Both the position numbers and the translations under genes were made by a program. From Psychrobacter sp. 28M-43 (lineage in GTDB: Bacteria; Pseudomonadota; Gammaproteobacteria; Pseudomonadales; Moraxellaceae), in NCBI RefSeq assembly GCF_014770435.1, contig NZ_CP061739.1, positions 930,001-994,000 of the forward strand: a stretch of DNA of 64,000 nucleotides, read 5' to 3'. Positions 8,580-17,779 of this stretch are shown piece after piece; position 1 is the stretch's first letter; each line of letters begins with the position of its first letter. Under the pieces are notes generated by a model, which did not search any database, was not told where the DNA came from, and saw only the letters and a list, made by a program, of their open reading frames with translations.

Positions 8580-9131
8580 ATGCAAAATATACAAAATATA
8601 AGCTTAACGCCGTATCAACCTTTAAATATGCAGGCTAGCACCTTTTGGTTAGCTGAAGATATTAAATGGATGCAACAAGCAATCCAACTGGCTAAGCAGG
8701 GTGCTGAGCGAGGAGAGGTGCCTGTAGGTGCTGTATTGGTACATGATCAGCAGATTATCGGCCAAGGGTTTAATCAACCTATTAGTAGCCATGATGTTAC
8801 TGCTCATGCAGAGATAGTTGCATTGAGAGACGCTTGTACGCGTTTAGAAAACTATCGATTGCCGCTACAAACTACTTTATATGTCACTTTAGAGCCTTGT
8901 ACGATGTGTATCGGTGCTCTAATCCATGCGCGTGTAAACAAGTTGGTGTACGCAGCGAGTGAACCGCGTGCTGGGATGGTTGGTAGTCAAATGGACTTAT
9001 CATTACAACCTTTTTACAACCACAGTATTCAAGCCTATAGCGGGTTATGCAGCAAGCATAGCAGTCAAATACTAAAGACATTTTTTCGTGAGCGTAGGCA
9101 AGCGGCGAAAAAGAATAAGGCCACTATATAA
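8580..9131 (+). CDS. tadA: tRNA adenosine(34) deaminase
   Basis: TadA converts adenosine 34 of tRNA-Arg(ACG) to inosine, an essential decoding modification. The zinc site is His76 and Glu78 in TAHAEIVALRD, with the two cysteines in EPCTMCIGALIHARV. The GEVPVGAVLV entry motif is near residue 50. With the first ATG, directly after the ung stop and with no ribosome-binding site, the protein has 183 residues and an N-terminal extension of about 28. Internal ATGs at 8628 and 8670 are possible starts; the first would require reinitiation after ung. A second cytidine-deaminase-fold enzyme is less likely, given the tRNA-type core and the length. Confidence 0.93.
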   Translation: MQNIQNISLTPYQPLNMQASTFWLAEDIKWMQQAIQLAKQGAERGEVPVGAVLVHDQQIIGQGFNQPISSHDVTAHAEIVALRDACTRLENYRLPLQTTLYVTLEPCTMCIGALIHARVNKLVYAASEPRAGMVGSQMDLSLQPFYNHSIQAYSGLCSKHSSQILKTFFRERRQAAKKNKATI

Positions 9132-9189
9132 ATTCAAAATACTAATAAACAAGATATCAGTCTTGGTGCTAGTGGTCACGATGATTTTT

Positions 9190-9198
9190 TGCTATAAT
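9190..9198 (+). promoter_or_regulatory. Extended -10 promoter for cmk
   Basis: TGCTATAAT (9190-9198) is a perfect extended -10 element. No good -35 lies at the standard distance, as expected for this class. The cmk start is about 120 bp downstream. Confidence 0.5.
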
Positions 9199-9320
9199 AT
9201 TGCCCTATTTGATAGCACCCATCTTAATAGGCTATTAAAGACTTAACATACGAATAAATATCGTTTTATTAATGACATACGATAAGCGATATAAGTAACG
9301 CATATTATTGAGTAAGTATT

Positions 9321-10088
9321 ATGACTAGTTCTACACCTGATAATGTTTTACTCAATACAGAGAATAGCCACACCTCATCAGTGCGCTATCCTGTTATTTG
9401 TATCGATGGTCCTAGTGGCGCTGGTAAAGGCACGGTTACATGGCGTCTGGCACAAGTACTAGGTTATCAGTTGTTAGACTCTGGTGCGCTTTATAGGATT
9501 GTTGGGCTAAAAGCCTTTGAAGCGGGTTTGATTAGCGCAGATGCCAGCCAACCAATCGATGAAAATGCTGTATTAGCATTGACTGAAAGCTTGGATATAG
9601 CGTTTGTACCAAACAATGACTCAGGACGTGTAGATATCATTGTTAATGGACAAGCAGTAGGTGAGCAAGTACGCAATGAAACGATCGGAGGCTATGCATC
9701 ACAGATAGCGGTCTTTCCACAAGTTCGTCAAGCATTGCTAAAGTTACAACAAGATATGGCTACTCGTTCAGGTTTGGTTGCTGATGGTCGCGATATGGGT
9801 ACGGTTGTTTTCCCAGATGCTGATGTTAAGGTGTTTTTGACGGCTAGTGCTGAAGCACGTGCAGAGCGCCGTGTGACTCAGTTACTGAACGCTGGTCAAA
9901 CAGCAGATTTTGAGGCGATTTTAGCGACGATAAAAGAGCGTGATGACCGAGATGAAAATCGTAGTACAGCGCCATCGAAGCCTGCGGCAGATGCATTATT
10001 ACTTGATAGTTCAGAGCTTAATGCTGATGCAGTATATGAACGAGTCAAAAAGCATTGCCAAGATAAAGGTGTGTTTTTCACTAGCTAG
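9321..10088 (+). CDS. cmk: Cytidylate kinase
   Basis: Cmk phosphorylates CMP and dCMP to the diphosphates. The P-loop is IDGPSGAGKGTVTWRLA near residues 29-45, followed by LLDSGALYR, which contacts CMP. The VADGRDMGTVVFPDADVKVFLTASAEARAERR segment carries the Arg-Asp pair that binds the nucleotide and the lid. The length of 255 exceeds the usual 225-230 by an N-terminal extension of about 25 residues. It lies upstream of rpsA in the conserved cmk-rpsA-ihfB arrangement, here with a 307-bp gap before rpsA. Confidence 0.96.
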   Translation: MTSSTPDNVLLNTENSHTSSVRYPVICIDGPSGAGKGTVTWRLAQVLGYQLLDSGALYRIVGLKAFEAGLISADASQPIDENAVLALTESLDIAFVPNNDSGRVDIIVNGQAVGEQVRNETIGGYASQIAVFPQVRQALLKLQQDMATRSGLVADGRDMGTVVFPDADVKVFLTASAEARAERRVTQLLNAGQTADFEAILATIKERDDRDENRSTAPSKPAADALLLDSSELNADAVYERVKKHCQDKGVFFTS

Positions 10089-10395
10089 TCATTTAATAGC
10101 TAGTAAAAACAACATATTAAGTACTAAAAAGTTTCCTATTAATCATTGTTTTAGTATAAAATGATACGGTTAAGTTGAATTTTATTGAAGCAGTAAGAAA
10201 AACTTAGTTTATTCAAGATGTTGCAGTCGATATAAGACAGTTGTTGTTAGTCAGTTTTAATTACGATGAGCTCACTATCAACAAACGTTTTTTTATATGA
10301 TTGCATGGGATATAAAACCAGTATTTCGTTCTATACAATCATAAATTTGATCCGTACTGTGCTGGACAGGATACGGCTATACAAAGGTAGACATA
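10089..10395 (+). other. Intergenic region and leader of rpsA
   Basis: These 307 bp are gene-free and AT-rich. The last 45 bp hold a hairpin (10352-10376) and the ribosome-binding site AAAGG. I could not pick a convincing promoter. Confidence 0.6.
10352..10376 (+). promoter_or_regulatory. Leader hairpin upstream of rpsA
   Basis: CCGTACTGT (10352-10360) pairs with ACAG (10366-10369) and TACGG (10372-10376), with a GA bulge and a 5-nt loop. It ends 19 nt before the rpsA ATG. In E. coli, S1 represses its own translation through leader hairpins; a similar role here is inferred. Confidence 0.5.
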
Positions 10396-12084
10396 ATGGA
10401 ATCATTTGCTGAACTATTTGAAGCGAGCATTGAAGAGCAGGGCCTAGATATCGAGCGTGGCTCGGTTATTACAGGTGCTGTTGTGGCCATCGATAGCGAT
10501 TGGATCACAGTAGATACTGGTCTTAAATCTGAAGGTATCGTCGCTCGTGAAGAGTTTTTAAGCGAAGAAGGCGAACTTGAAGTTGAAGTTGGCGATAGCG
10601 TTGATGTCGTAGTTGAAGCGGTTGATAACGGCATGGGTCAAACCTTGCTGTCACGTGAGAAAGCTAAACGTGTTGAAACTTGGAACTTCCTTGAAAAAAT
10701 CGCTGATAACGATGAAATCGTTAAAGGTATTATCTCAAGCAAAGTTAAAGGCGGTTTCACTGTAGATATCGGTTCAGTACGCGCGTTCTTACCAGGTTCA
10801 TTGGTAGATGTACGTCCTATCCGTGATACAACGCATCTTGAAGGCAAAGAGCTAGAATTCAAAGTCATCAAACTTGACCAGAAGCGCAACAACGTTGTTG
10901 TTAGCCGTCGTGCAGTTATGGAAGCTGAAAACTCAGCTGAGCGCGAAGAGCTATTGAACAAGCTTGAAGAAGGCATCGAGATCGAAGGTATCGTTAAGAA
11001 CCTTACTGATTACGGCGCGTTCGTTGATCTAGGTGGTATCGATGGTCTATTGCACATCACTGACATGGCATGGCGCCGTATCAAGCATCCATCTGAAGTT
11101 GTTGAAGTTGGCCAAGACCTAAAAGTTAAAGTATTGAAGTTTGACCGTGAACGCAACCGCGTTAGCCTAGGTCTAAAACAACTTGGTACTGATCCTTGGG
11201 ATAACGTTGGCGGCACTTACCCAGTAGGTAGTGTTGTAAAAGCTCGCGTAACCAACTTGACTGACTATGGTTGTTTCGCTGAGATTTCTGAAGGTATCGA
11301 AGGTCTAGTACACGTATCAGAAATGGATCATACCAACAAAAACATCCACCCATCTAAAGTTGTTCAAGTGGGCGATGAAGTTGAAGTAATGATTCTTGAT
11401 ATCGATGAAGAACGTCGTCGTATCAGCCTAGGTATCAAACAAACTCTAGCTAACCCATGGGATGAGTTTGATAAGAAACATGAGCGCGGTGATAAAATCA
11501 CTGGTACTATCAAATCAATCACTGACTTCGGTATCTTTATCGGTCTAGACGGTGGTATTGATGGTCTTGTTCATCTATCTGATATCTCTTGGAACGAAAC
11601 TGGCGAAGATGCTATCCGTAACTACAACAAAGGTGACACCGTTGAAGCAATGGTATTGTCTGTAGATGCAGAAGCTAACCGTATCAGCCTAGGCGTTAAG
11701 CAGTTAAGCTCTGATCCATTCAACGAATACCTAGTCAACAATGACCGTGGTGCTATCGTTAATGGTAAAGTAAAAGAAGTAGACGCTAAAGGTGCTACTA
11801 TCGAACTTGCTGACGAAGTTGAAGCTTATCTACGTGCTTCTGAAATCCAACGTGACCGCGTTGAAGATGCAACTAAGCATCTGACTGTTGGTGATGACGT
11901 TGAAGCGAAAATCATCAGTGTTGATCGTAAAACACGCAACATCAACTTGTCTATCAAAGCGAAAGACGAAGCTGAAGAGCGTCAAGCGATTAAAGAACTA
12001 AGCAGCACGAACACTACTGCTGCTCCAGGTTCTGATGCACAACCAAAAACTATTGGTGATTTGATCAAAGAGCAAATGCAGTAA
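10396..12084 (+). CDS. rpsA: 30S ribosomal protein S1
   Basis: S1 is the large RNA-binding protein of the small ribosomal subunit and unwinds and docks mRNA. Six S1/OB-fold repeats run from about residue 19 to 530. Repeats 3-5 are marked by the recurrent [13 protein letters not shown] and GLVH-S-(D/E) motifs and the linker RISLGIKQ. The length of 562 is close to E. coli (557), and the product is highly acidic, as expected. AAAGG sits 8 nt before the ATG. Codon use looks strongly biased, consistent with high expression. A UUCG-tetraloop terminator follows. Confidence 0.98.
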   Translation: MESFAELFEASIEEQGLDIERGSVITGAVVAIDSDWITVDTGLKSEGIVAREEFLSEEGELEVEVGDSVDVVVEAVDNGMGQTLLSREKAKRVETWNFLEKIADNDEIVKGIISSKVKGGFTVDIGSVRAFLPGSLVDVRPIRDTTHLEGKELEFKVIKLDQKRNNVVVSRRAVMEAENSAEREELLNKLEEGIEIEGIVKNLTDYGAFVDLGGIDGLLHITDMAWRRIKHPSEVVEVGQDLKVKVLKFDRERNRVSLGLKQLGTDPWDNVGGTYPVGSVVKARVTNLTDYGCFAEISEGIEGLVHVSEMDHTNKNIHPSKVVQVGDEVEVMILDIDEERRRISLGIKQTLANPWDEFDKKHERGDKITGTIKSITDFGIFIGLDGGIDGLVHLSDISWNETGEDAIRNYNKGDTVEAMVLSVDAEANRISLGVKQLSSDPFNEYLVNNDRGAIVNGKVKEVDAKGATIELADEVEAYLRASEIQRDRVEDATKHLTVGDDVEAKIISVDRKTRNINLSIKAKDEAEERQAIKELSSTNTTAAPGSDAQPKTIGDLIKEQMQ

Positions 12085-12113
12085 GCTGCAAACTATTGAT
12101 ATAAAAGTAATAT

Positions 12114-12142
12114 AAAAAAAGCGACTTCGGTCGCTTTTTTTT
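12114..12142 (+). terminator. Rho-independent terminator after rpsA
   Basis: AAAAGCGAC (12117-12125) and GTCGCTTTT (12130-12138) close on a TTCG tetraloop, with T continuing to 12142. Confidence 0.93.
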
Positions 12143-12277
12143 ATGATTAGATTTTATTAACACAGTTAGTAATAAAGGTTTTTAGCCAAATGGGCAAACT
12201 CTTATTCCCATTTACGCTAATATCCGCTATCATTTGCACCATTGAGTAATGAGATGATAGTTATAAGCTTTTTATAG

Positions 12278-12294
12278 TCAGAATATGATTCTGA
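12278..12294. promoter_or_regulatory. 17-bp dyad upstream of ihfB
   Basis: TCAGAAT and ATTCTGA flank a 3-bp centre, a perfect 7+7 inverted repeat suited to a dimeric repressor. It lies about 115 bp before ihfB. No binding protein can be named. Confidence 0.3.
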
Positions 12295-12408
12295 ATGTTA
12301 GTTTTCAAAGATTAAGTATATATAGTTTAATTATACAAACGCATTTACGTACTATAGAGCGTTGACTTATCATCAGCTTATCCATCAATCAACAAGGCAA
12401 GCGTAATA

Positions 12409-12714
12409 ATGCAGCAAGCGATTAACAAATCCGAATTTATTAGTAATTTGAGTGCAAACTGTGACAACATGGCAGACACCGTGGTTGATGACGCAGTGCG
12501 TGAAATCTTAAACTTGATGACCCATACTTTAGCCAATGATGGCCGAGTCGAAGTTCGCGGATTCGGTAGTTTTTGTCTACATCACCGCCGTGCCCGTATG
12601 GGACGCAATCCTAAGACAGGTGAAAGTGTACCTGTACCGGCTAAAGCTATTCCACACTTTAAGCCAGGCAAGGCCTTACGCGAAGCAGTAAACGATACGG
12701 TAGCAAACGGTTAG
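12409..12714 (+). CDS. ihfB: Integration host factor subunit beta
   Basis: IHF-beta pairs with IHF-alpha to bend DNA sharply at specific sites. The product belongs to the HU/IHF family. The N-terminal helices are at residues 5-45. The beta-arm contains [42 protein letters not shown], with the GRNPKTG and proline-containing tip typical of the family. The ERGFGSF-like form and the position after rpsA, as in enterobacteria and pseudomonads, identify it as the beta subunit rather than HU. The length of 101 is normal. A separate HU gene is at 32334. Confidence 0.95.
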   Translation: MQQAINKSEFISNLSANCDNMADTVVDDAVREILNLMTHTLANDGRVEVRGFGSFCLHHRRARMGRNPKTGESVPVPAKAIPHFKPGKALREAVNDTVANG

Positions 12715-12776
12715 TTAAACCAGTACTGACTATTGAACCGTCAAAATTTATCACTCCAAACTGAGGTAACTGTCTC

Positions 12777-13184
12777 ATGCGCTTTCTACTATTTGTATTG
12801 CTATTCTTGAGCTTTGCCTATTCACTTGGTTTGGTATTGGCAAATAATACTGAGGTCGGAGTCAACCTACTGTTTTCACAAGCACCTACGATGAATCTAG
12901 GGTTGCTACTTATTTTGTGTTTGATACTAGGTATTGTTATTGGTATTTTACTGGCATTACTTATCTTTCGTGTGCTGCAGAATAAGTGGGAAATCTCACG
13001 TCTGCAAAAAGCAAACGCAAATCTACAAGAGCAATTGACTCAAGCCAATACAGTTATCGATCGTCAGGCAAGCGCGCCGACAGTGGATGAAGCTGTTTAT
13101 GGTGCTTCTGCTGCCAATGTGCAAAACACTGACGCAACTAGCCTAACTGAAGGCTCTACTCTGTCTAAGCGTAGACGAGATTAA
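12777..13184 (+). CDS. lapA: LapA-family inner-membrane protein
   Basis: This is a small membrane protein of the LapA (DUF1049) family, which in E. coli works with LapB in controlling lipopolysaccharide synthesis. Two membrane segments are visible, at residues 2-22 and 40-63, with the short LANNTEVGVNLLFSQAPT loop between them that is characteristic of the family. A cytoplasmic coiled coil follows (NKWEISRLQKANANLQEQLTQ, split by position about 68-88). A GAGG ribosome-binding site precedes the ATG. In E. coli lapB lies between lapA and pyrF; here pyrF follows directly and lapB is absent. Confidence 0.85.
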   Translation: MRFLLFVLLFLSFAYSLGLVLANNTEVGVNLLFSQAPTMNLGLLLILCLILGIVIGILLALLIFRVLQNKWEISRLQKANANLQEQLTQANTVIDRQASAPTVDEAVYGASAANVQNTDATSLTEGSTLSKRRRD

Positions 13185-13288
13185 GTCGTTAGGTAATTTT
13201 TTATGTGATCTGCTAGGTGATAGCTCAAAAATAGCAGTACTGACCTCAAATACAATACTTTGATAACTTCAAAATATATGGTAAAACC

Positions 13289-13987
13289 ATGAATAATGTA
13301 ATTAACTCTCCAATTGTCGTCGCTCTAGACAATATGACGGTAGAGGCGTCTCTAGCGTTAGCTGACCAGTTAGATCCGTCTCAATGTCGATTGAAAGTCG
13401 GTAAAGAGCTGTTTACGCGTTGTGGCCCTGATATCATCAAGGCACTGCATCAACGTGATTTTGAAGTGTTCTTAGACTTAAAATTTCATGACATTCCGAA
13501 TACCACTGCTCAAGCAGTATTGGCTGCCGCTGAACTTGGTGTATGGATGGTGAATGTCCATGCAAGCGCAGGTCTAGAGGCCATGTCGTTGGCGAAACAG
13601 CGCTTGCTAGATAGAGGTCTCGATACCTTGCTTATCGCAGTCACTGTATTAACCTCTATGGATAGTGAAGCGTTGATGCAAACAGGCATTACTGATAGCT
13701 TAGATACCCAAGTCAGCCGACTAGCACAACTGACTAAGCAAGCTGGTCTTGATGGGGTAGTTTGCTCGGCTCAAGAAGCAAAGGCACTTAAAGCGTTATG
13801 TGGTCAGGATTTTAAACTGGTGACGCCTGGTATTCGCTTAGCTGAAGACAATGCAGATGATCAAAAACGTATCTGTACACCAAGTCAGGCGCTAATAGAC
13901 GGTTCTGATTATTTAGTCATTGGTCGTTCGATCACTCAAGCTTCAGACCCTGCTGCTAAACTACAGACAATACTTCAAAGTATTTAA
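13289..13987 (+). CDS. pyrF: Orotidine 5'-phosphate decarboxylase
   Basis: PyrF decarboxylates orotidine monophosphate to UMP, the last step of de novo pyrimidine synthesis. The catalytic motif [17 protein letters not shown] (near residues 59-75) contains the Asp-Lys-Asp triad. [17 protein letters not shown] and [15 protein letters not shown] form the phosphate-binding loop. The length of 232 is normal for the group I enzyme. The upstream gene is lapA, 104 bp away, as in other gammaproteobacteria apart from the missing lapB. A strong terminator follows. Confidence 0.97.
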   Translation: MNNVINSPIVVALDNMTVEASLALADQLDPSQCRLKVGKELFTRCGPDIIKALHQRDFEVFLDLKFHDIPNTTAQAVLAAAELGVWMVNVHASAGLEAMSLAKQRLLDRGLDTLLIAVTVLTSMDSEALMQTGITDSLDTQVSRLAQLTKQAGLDGVVCSAQEAKALKALCGQDFKLVTPGIRLAEDNADDQKRICTPSQALIDGSDYLVIGRSITQASDPAAKLQTILQSI

Positions 13988-14002
13988 GTTTGAATAGATG
14001 TT

Positions 14003-14040
14003 AAGTAAAAAGACAGCCTAAATGGCTGTCTTTTTACTTT
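14003..14040 (+). terminator. Rho-independent terminator after pyrF
   Basis: A nearly perfect 16-bp stem (14003-14018 with 14024-14039) has AGACAGCC/GGCTGTCT at its top and a 5-nt loop. A-T flanks on both sides make it able to act in both directions. Confidence 0.9.
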
Positions 14041-14211
14041 TTGATGGCAAAGAAAAAGCTGCTACACTACTTAAATTTATTCTTACAACCTTTCTAAAAT
14101 ATAATAACTATATGAAAAACGCTTATTTAGCTAAATATCAGTAGTACTGCTATGAGCGTTTATCGCTAATTAGATTTTTAATAATAACGCCACTAAATGA
14201 TGTTGGATAAT

Positions 14212-15009
14212 ATGAAATTACAGATATTGAGTGACTTACATATTGATAGTTATGCACGTCAGTCGCACCCCATTGGACACATTCCTAAAACCGATGCAGA
14301 GTTAGTATTAGTAGCAGGAGATACTGCTAATAGCGACAAAGGTATGCCGTGGTTGCAAGAACAAGCAGCGCGCTTAGAAGTTCCACTAATTACTATCGCT
14401 GGTAATCATGAATACTTTGATGAAGACGTCTTGAACTTTGACCATAAACTGGCAACTTGGGATAACTATGATACTGCGTCTAAAAAGGGTGTTCGCGTAT
14501 TACAATGTCAGCATATCGATATCGGTGATATACGCCTCTTAGGTTGTACGCTTTGGACAGATTATCAGTATCATGCTAACGAAGACACCATGGCTGCTGC
14601 TAGGCATTTTATGCGTGACTATAAGCAAATCTATGCAGGCAACGAATTGTTTTCACCTGAAGTATCTATGCAGATTCATGCGGAGCATCGTCAGTGGCTG
14701 CAGCAAGCTTTGATCGAATCTCATAAACTTGGTAAAAAAACAGTAGTCATGAGTCATCACAGCGTCAGTGCATTATCGGTGTCTGAAAAATATGCCAATC
14801 TACCGAGTAATGCGGCTTTCGTCAGTGACTTGTCAGGATGGATGCATGAGGATTGGGCACCGATGCTTTGGGTACATGGACATACTCATGAAGCATTTGA
14901 TTATAAAATTGGTAATACGCGAGTGATCGTCAATCCACGAGCTTATCCAAATGAAGTTAGCAGTACTGCACTAGAGTTCGCGTGGGACAAAGTTATTGAT
15001 ATTGGCTAG
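14212..15009 (+). CDS. Calcineurin-like metallophosphoesterase
   Basis: This is a predicted two-metal phosphoesterase; its substrate is unknown. All family motifs are present in order: ILSDLHID (D-x-H), VAGDTAN (GD), TIAGNHEYFD (GNHE), MSHHSV (H) and WVHGHTHEAFDY (GHTH). The fold therefore looks intact and active. The ATG at 14212 starts the first beta strand (MKLQILSDLH) with GGA five nt before it; in-frame ATGs at 14197 and 14200 would add up to five residues. The gene stands alone after the pyrF terminator. Such proteins range from nucleases to phosphatases and the substrate cannot be read from sequence. Confidence 0.85.
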   Translation: MKLQILSDLHIDSYARQSHPIGHIPKTDAELVLVAGDTANSDKGMPWLQEQAARLEVPLITIAGNHEYFDEDVLNFDHKLATWDNYDTASKKGVRVLQCQHIDIGDIRLLGCTLWTDYQYHANEDTMAAARHFMRDYKQIYAGNELFSPEVSMQIHAEHRQWLQQALIESHKLGKKTVVMSHHSVSALSVSEKYANLPSNAAFVSDLSGWMHEDWAPMLWVHGHTHEAFDYKIGNTRVIVNPRAYPNEVSSTALEFAWDKVIDIG

Positions 15010-15165
15010 AACTGTGTAAATATCTGGCAAATCTTCATTTATTCTAGGTATAGACTCTTTTGAATAAAGCGTTTTTTTAAAAGAGTGCAGAGTATTTATA
15101 AGATATATTGCAACTAGATTTGTCTGTGGTTCATTCCTGATAAGAAATCTGCTAGGCTTGCTGTC

Positions 15166-16002
15166 ATGAGTAAATATCTGAATAACACCCTGTCAAAAAT
15201 ATCTGCTGACAAGCTTGCGAGTCACACCCCAAACGCGCCTGCACCTTCGCACCTACCAGATAGCATGATCTCCTCCGTCAGTCTATTGCCTGAAAACAAG
15301 CGGCTGATTCTATTTACGAGGCACTCTTTACGCGAGCGCTCTGATGGTAATGGCTTTGCCAGCTATCAGTTACCGTTGACTCCTAAAGGCCGCATACTGG
15401 CAAAGTCTTGGGGTCGGTGGTTATCAGGTCATCTACCATATTCGCTCGACGTCGATAGTATCTCTAGCCCCATTGGGCGTTGTATTGATACCGCGCAGCT
15501 GATGCAAGAGGGGGCTGGACTACGGCGTGGTATTACACATCAGTCGTTGTTGGTTGAGCCTGGCAGTCTTGTCACTGAGCCTGAAGTAGCCAATCCTGTG
15601 TTCAAAGAAATTGGCGTGTTGAACTTTATTAATCGTTTTTTGCAAGGCAATCTCGAAGGGACTAAAAACACCTATCAAGGCGGTTTGGATATCCTGTCGC
15701 TTTTTTACCAGAATCAGCCGCAGCATGGCCATCTGATGCTTGCTGTGAGTCATGATACGTTGCTATCTGCGTTCTTAGCAGTTATGTTCGATGTGGTAGA
15801 GATTGATTGGAATGATTGGCCAAAGATGATGGAAGGCGTGTTCTTATGGTTCGATGATAAGCCATTTGATCAAGCGAGCGCCCATTTTATTTGGCGGGGT
15901 CAGGTATATACTCGGCCGATTAGTTCATTGTTAGACGGTTATCGTGCAGCTGGCTATCATCCTAGCAAGTTGCTATTGCCGCCAGAAGTGCAGTGGAATT
16001 GA
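15166..16002 (+). CDS. Histidine phosphatase superfamily protein
   Basis: This is a predicted phosphohistidine-type phosphatase. The key motif is LILFTRHSLRER near residue 48, in which the usual RHG is RHS. The partner histidine is in MLAVSHDTLLSAFLA near residue 195. The LTPKGRILAKSWGRWL helix and SSPIGRCIDTAQLM segment (the arginine pocket) match the acid-phosphatase-like clade. An N-terminal stretch of about 40 polar residues precedes the domain and has no signal peptide. The 278-residue length suits this clade. Substrate unknown. It converges with rpsT, with a terminator between. Confidence 0.75.
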   Translation: MSKYLNNTLSKISADKLASHTPNAPAPSHLPDSMISSVSLLPENKRLILFTRHSLRERSDGNGFASYQLPLTPKGRILAKSWGRWLSGHLPYSLDVDSISSPIGRCIDTAQLMQEGAGLRRGITHQSLLVEPGSLVTEPEVANPVFKEIGVLNFINRFLQGNLEGTKNTYQGGLDILSLFYQNQPQHGHLMLAVSHDTLLSAFLAVMFDVVEIDWNDWPKMMEGVFLWFDDKPFDQASAHFIWRGQVYTRPISSLLDGYRAAGYHPSKLLLPPEVQWN

Positions 16003-16072
16003 TGTTTTATTCAAACATTGAGACGATTTCGTAGGGAAGCTGTTCATTGAATACGTTTTGAATAGGCATAAA

Positions 16073-16111
16073 AAAACCTTGCCATGGTATTAGAACCAGT
16101 GACAAGGTTTT
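16073..16111 (-). terminator. Terminator between the histidine phosphatase gene and rpsT
   Basis: AAAACCTTG (16073-16081) pairs with CAAGGTTTT (16103-16111). The T-run is longer on the minus strand, downstream of rpsT; the plus-strand tail is weaker, so it may act in both directions. Confidence 0.75.
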
Positions 16112-16157
16112 AGTCATTACGCTATAAAAGCGAAATGCGGTCTAACCAATACAAATC

Positions 16158-16424
16158 TTAAGCTTGTAAGCCTTTGATTGTTTTGTTTAGGCGGCTCTTA
16201 CGACGAGCAGCTTTATTCTTATGAATAATACCTTTGTCAGCCATACGATCAAGAACTGGTACCGCTTTTTTGTAAGCTTCGGTAGCCGCGTCATAATCTT
16301 TAGCTGCGATAGCCGCATCAACACGTTTTAAGTAAGTACGAACCATAGAGCGTTGTGACGCAGAGTTCTGACGACGTTTGGTGTTTTGACGGGCGCGTTT
16401 ACGAGCTTGTGCAGTATTAGCCAC
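16158..16424 (-). CDS. rpsT: 30S ribosomal protein S20
   Basis: S20 binds 16S rRNA early in small-subunit assembly. The product is 88 residues, very basic and helical, beginning [17 protein letters not shown] and ending [15 protein letters not shown], the standard S20 form. The start is a GTG at 16424, chosen because GGAG lies 6-7 nt upstream and the protein then begins exactly at the family N-terminus; the frame stays open upstream. A weak start codon in S20 is known from E. coli, where it is UUG and the gene is autoregulated. A leader hairpin lies at 16495-16515. Confidence 0.97.
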   Translation of the reverse strand: MANTAQARKRARQNTKRRQNSASQRSMVRTYLKRVDAAIAAKDYDAATEAYKKAVPVLDRMADKGIIHKNKAARRKSRLNKTIKGLQA

Positions 16425-16888
16425 GCGTATCTCCTTGATAAAGATAGATAAAAATATGAATGTTGATTGCAATAATGGGTTTAACAATCATCGGTGACGA
16501 GCAGCCGTCTCGTCAAATATGATGTCGATGTCTGATATTAAAGTATCTAATATGAATAGATCATCGTAAGCGTCAGAGCTGTTTGGAATAATTAAACAGC
16601 GTTGACGTGTAAAGCCGATTATCTTAGCAAATTATTGAACTAAGGACAATATATTTGATGATTAATGCTCAAAGAAGTTACGTAATATCATCGAATTTGG
16701 GTCATTCTAGTAACTAAATCAATAGTAAGCGCTGACAGACATAGAGCGTTGATAAAATCTCTTACAATATATCCTATATAATAGCGTCAGTTATTGAGGA
16801 ATTTAGGTATGATATTCTAACGATAGACCTTGATATAGGTATTTTCTCATCAATATAGTTCATCTAATGTTATATAAGTGGATAGGAT
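16425..16888. other. Divergent control region between rpsT and the Rossmann-fold gene
   Basis: This 464-bp region is gene-free. It holds the rpsT ribosome-binding site, a 7-bp hairpin in the rpsT leader and a TATAAT-like stretch at about 16780 for the plus-strand gene. I see no RNA gene. Confidence 0.5.
16495..16515 (-). promoter_or_regulatory. rpsT leader hairpin
   Basis: TGACGAG (16495-16501) and CTCGTCA (16509-16515) pair perfectly around a 7-nt loop, about 70 nt before the rpsT GTG. A role in S20 feedback control is inferred only. Confidence 0.4.
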
Positions 16889-17590
16889 ATGCAGCGAAAA
16901 GCAATTGTGATTGGCGCAACAGGATTAGTAGGGCAGCATTTGGTAAAGCAACTGAGTGAGCTTTATGACACGTTGATTGTGATTGCTCGTCGTCCGCCAC
17001 GCTACATTAATGCCAGCATGCGTTTTTATCAAATCAATGATTTTGATAATCTCTCTGAAGTGTTTGCAAGCGTTGGTGCCGATCGAACCACGGATGCTTT
17101 TAGTTGTTTGGGTACAACAAAAAAACAGGCTGGTAGTGATGAGGCTTTTCGCAAAGTAGATCGAGACTATAACGTAAACTTTGCCAAGTTATGTCGTGAT
17201 AAGGGGGTAGAGAATTTCTTTTTACTCTCTTCAATGAATGCAGATATTGACAGTCGTTTTTTATACAATCGAGTCAAGGCTGAGACAGAGCAGGCTGTTA
17301 TGGCATTAGATTTTGGCCAATTGGTTGTCTTCCGTCCGTCATTATTGCTTGGTAAACATAAAGGTCGTCCGCTTGAGAGCCTTGGTCAAAAAGCCTTTAA
17401 ACTCATCTCGCCGCTCGTGTCAGAGTCACTATCGTTACATCCTATTTCTGCTAAACGCGTTGCCAGTGCTATGGCCATGAGTGCTCATGATATCTACCAT
17501 CGTAGTAAATATCGTACTGAACCTCAAATTAAGCATATCGACATTATCGAAAATAAGCAGATGCTAGCGATGACCCGGGTCAAAAAATAA
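16889..17590 (+). CDS. NAD(P)-binding Rossmann-fold protein (atypical SDR)
   Basis: This is a predicted NAD(P)-binding oxidoreductase or regulator of unknown substrate. The dinucleotide-binding motif IVIGATGLVGQHLVKQL is at residues 5-21. FSCLGTTKKQAGS (about 72-84) and FFLLSSMNADIDSRFLYNRVKAETE (two adjoining parts, about 110-134) show the SSM...Y..K arrangement of the HTATIP2-like atypical SDR group. VVFRPSLLLGKHKG follows, as in epimerase-like proteins. The 233-residue length is normal. It stands alone. Confidence 0.75.
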   Translation: MQRKAIVIGATGLVGQHLVKQLSELYDTLIVIARRPPRYINASMRFYQINDFDNLSEVFASVGADRTTDAFSCLGTTKKQAGSDEAFRKVDRDYNVNFAKLCRDKGVENFFLLSSMNADIDSRFLYNRVKAETEQAVMALDFGQLVVFRPSLLLGKHKGRPLESLGQKAFKLISPLVSESLSLHPISAKRVASAMAMSAHDIYHRSKYRTEPQIKHIDIIENKQMLAMTRVKK

Positions 17591-17779
17591 ATGACGGTTT
17601 TTCTAATGACAGACTAAGTCTCGAAATTGGGAAAATACAGGTATCGATTTTTAATTGTGTCAGAACAAGTTTGCATCAAAACCATAGTACAAGAGTAAAA
17701 AATACAATAACTATTATCAAAGCATCAATAAATATTGAAACACCAGTCAGTTGAATCACTAAAACAAGGAGCAGGAGCA

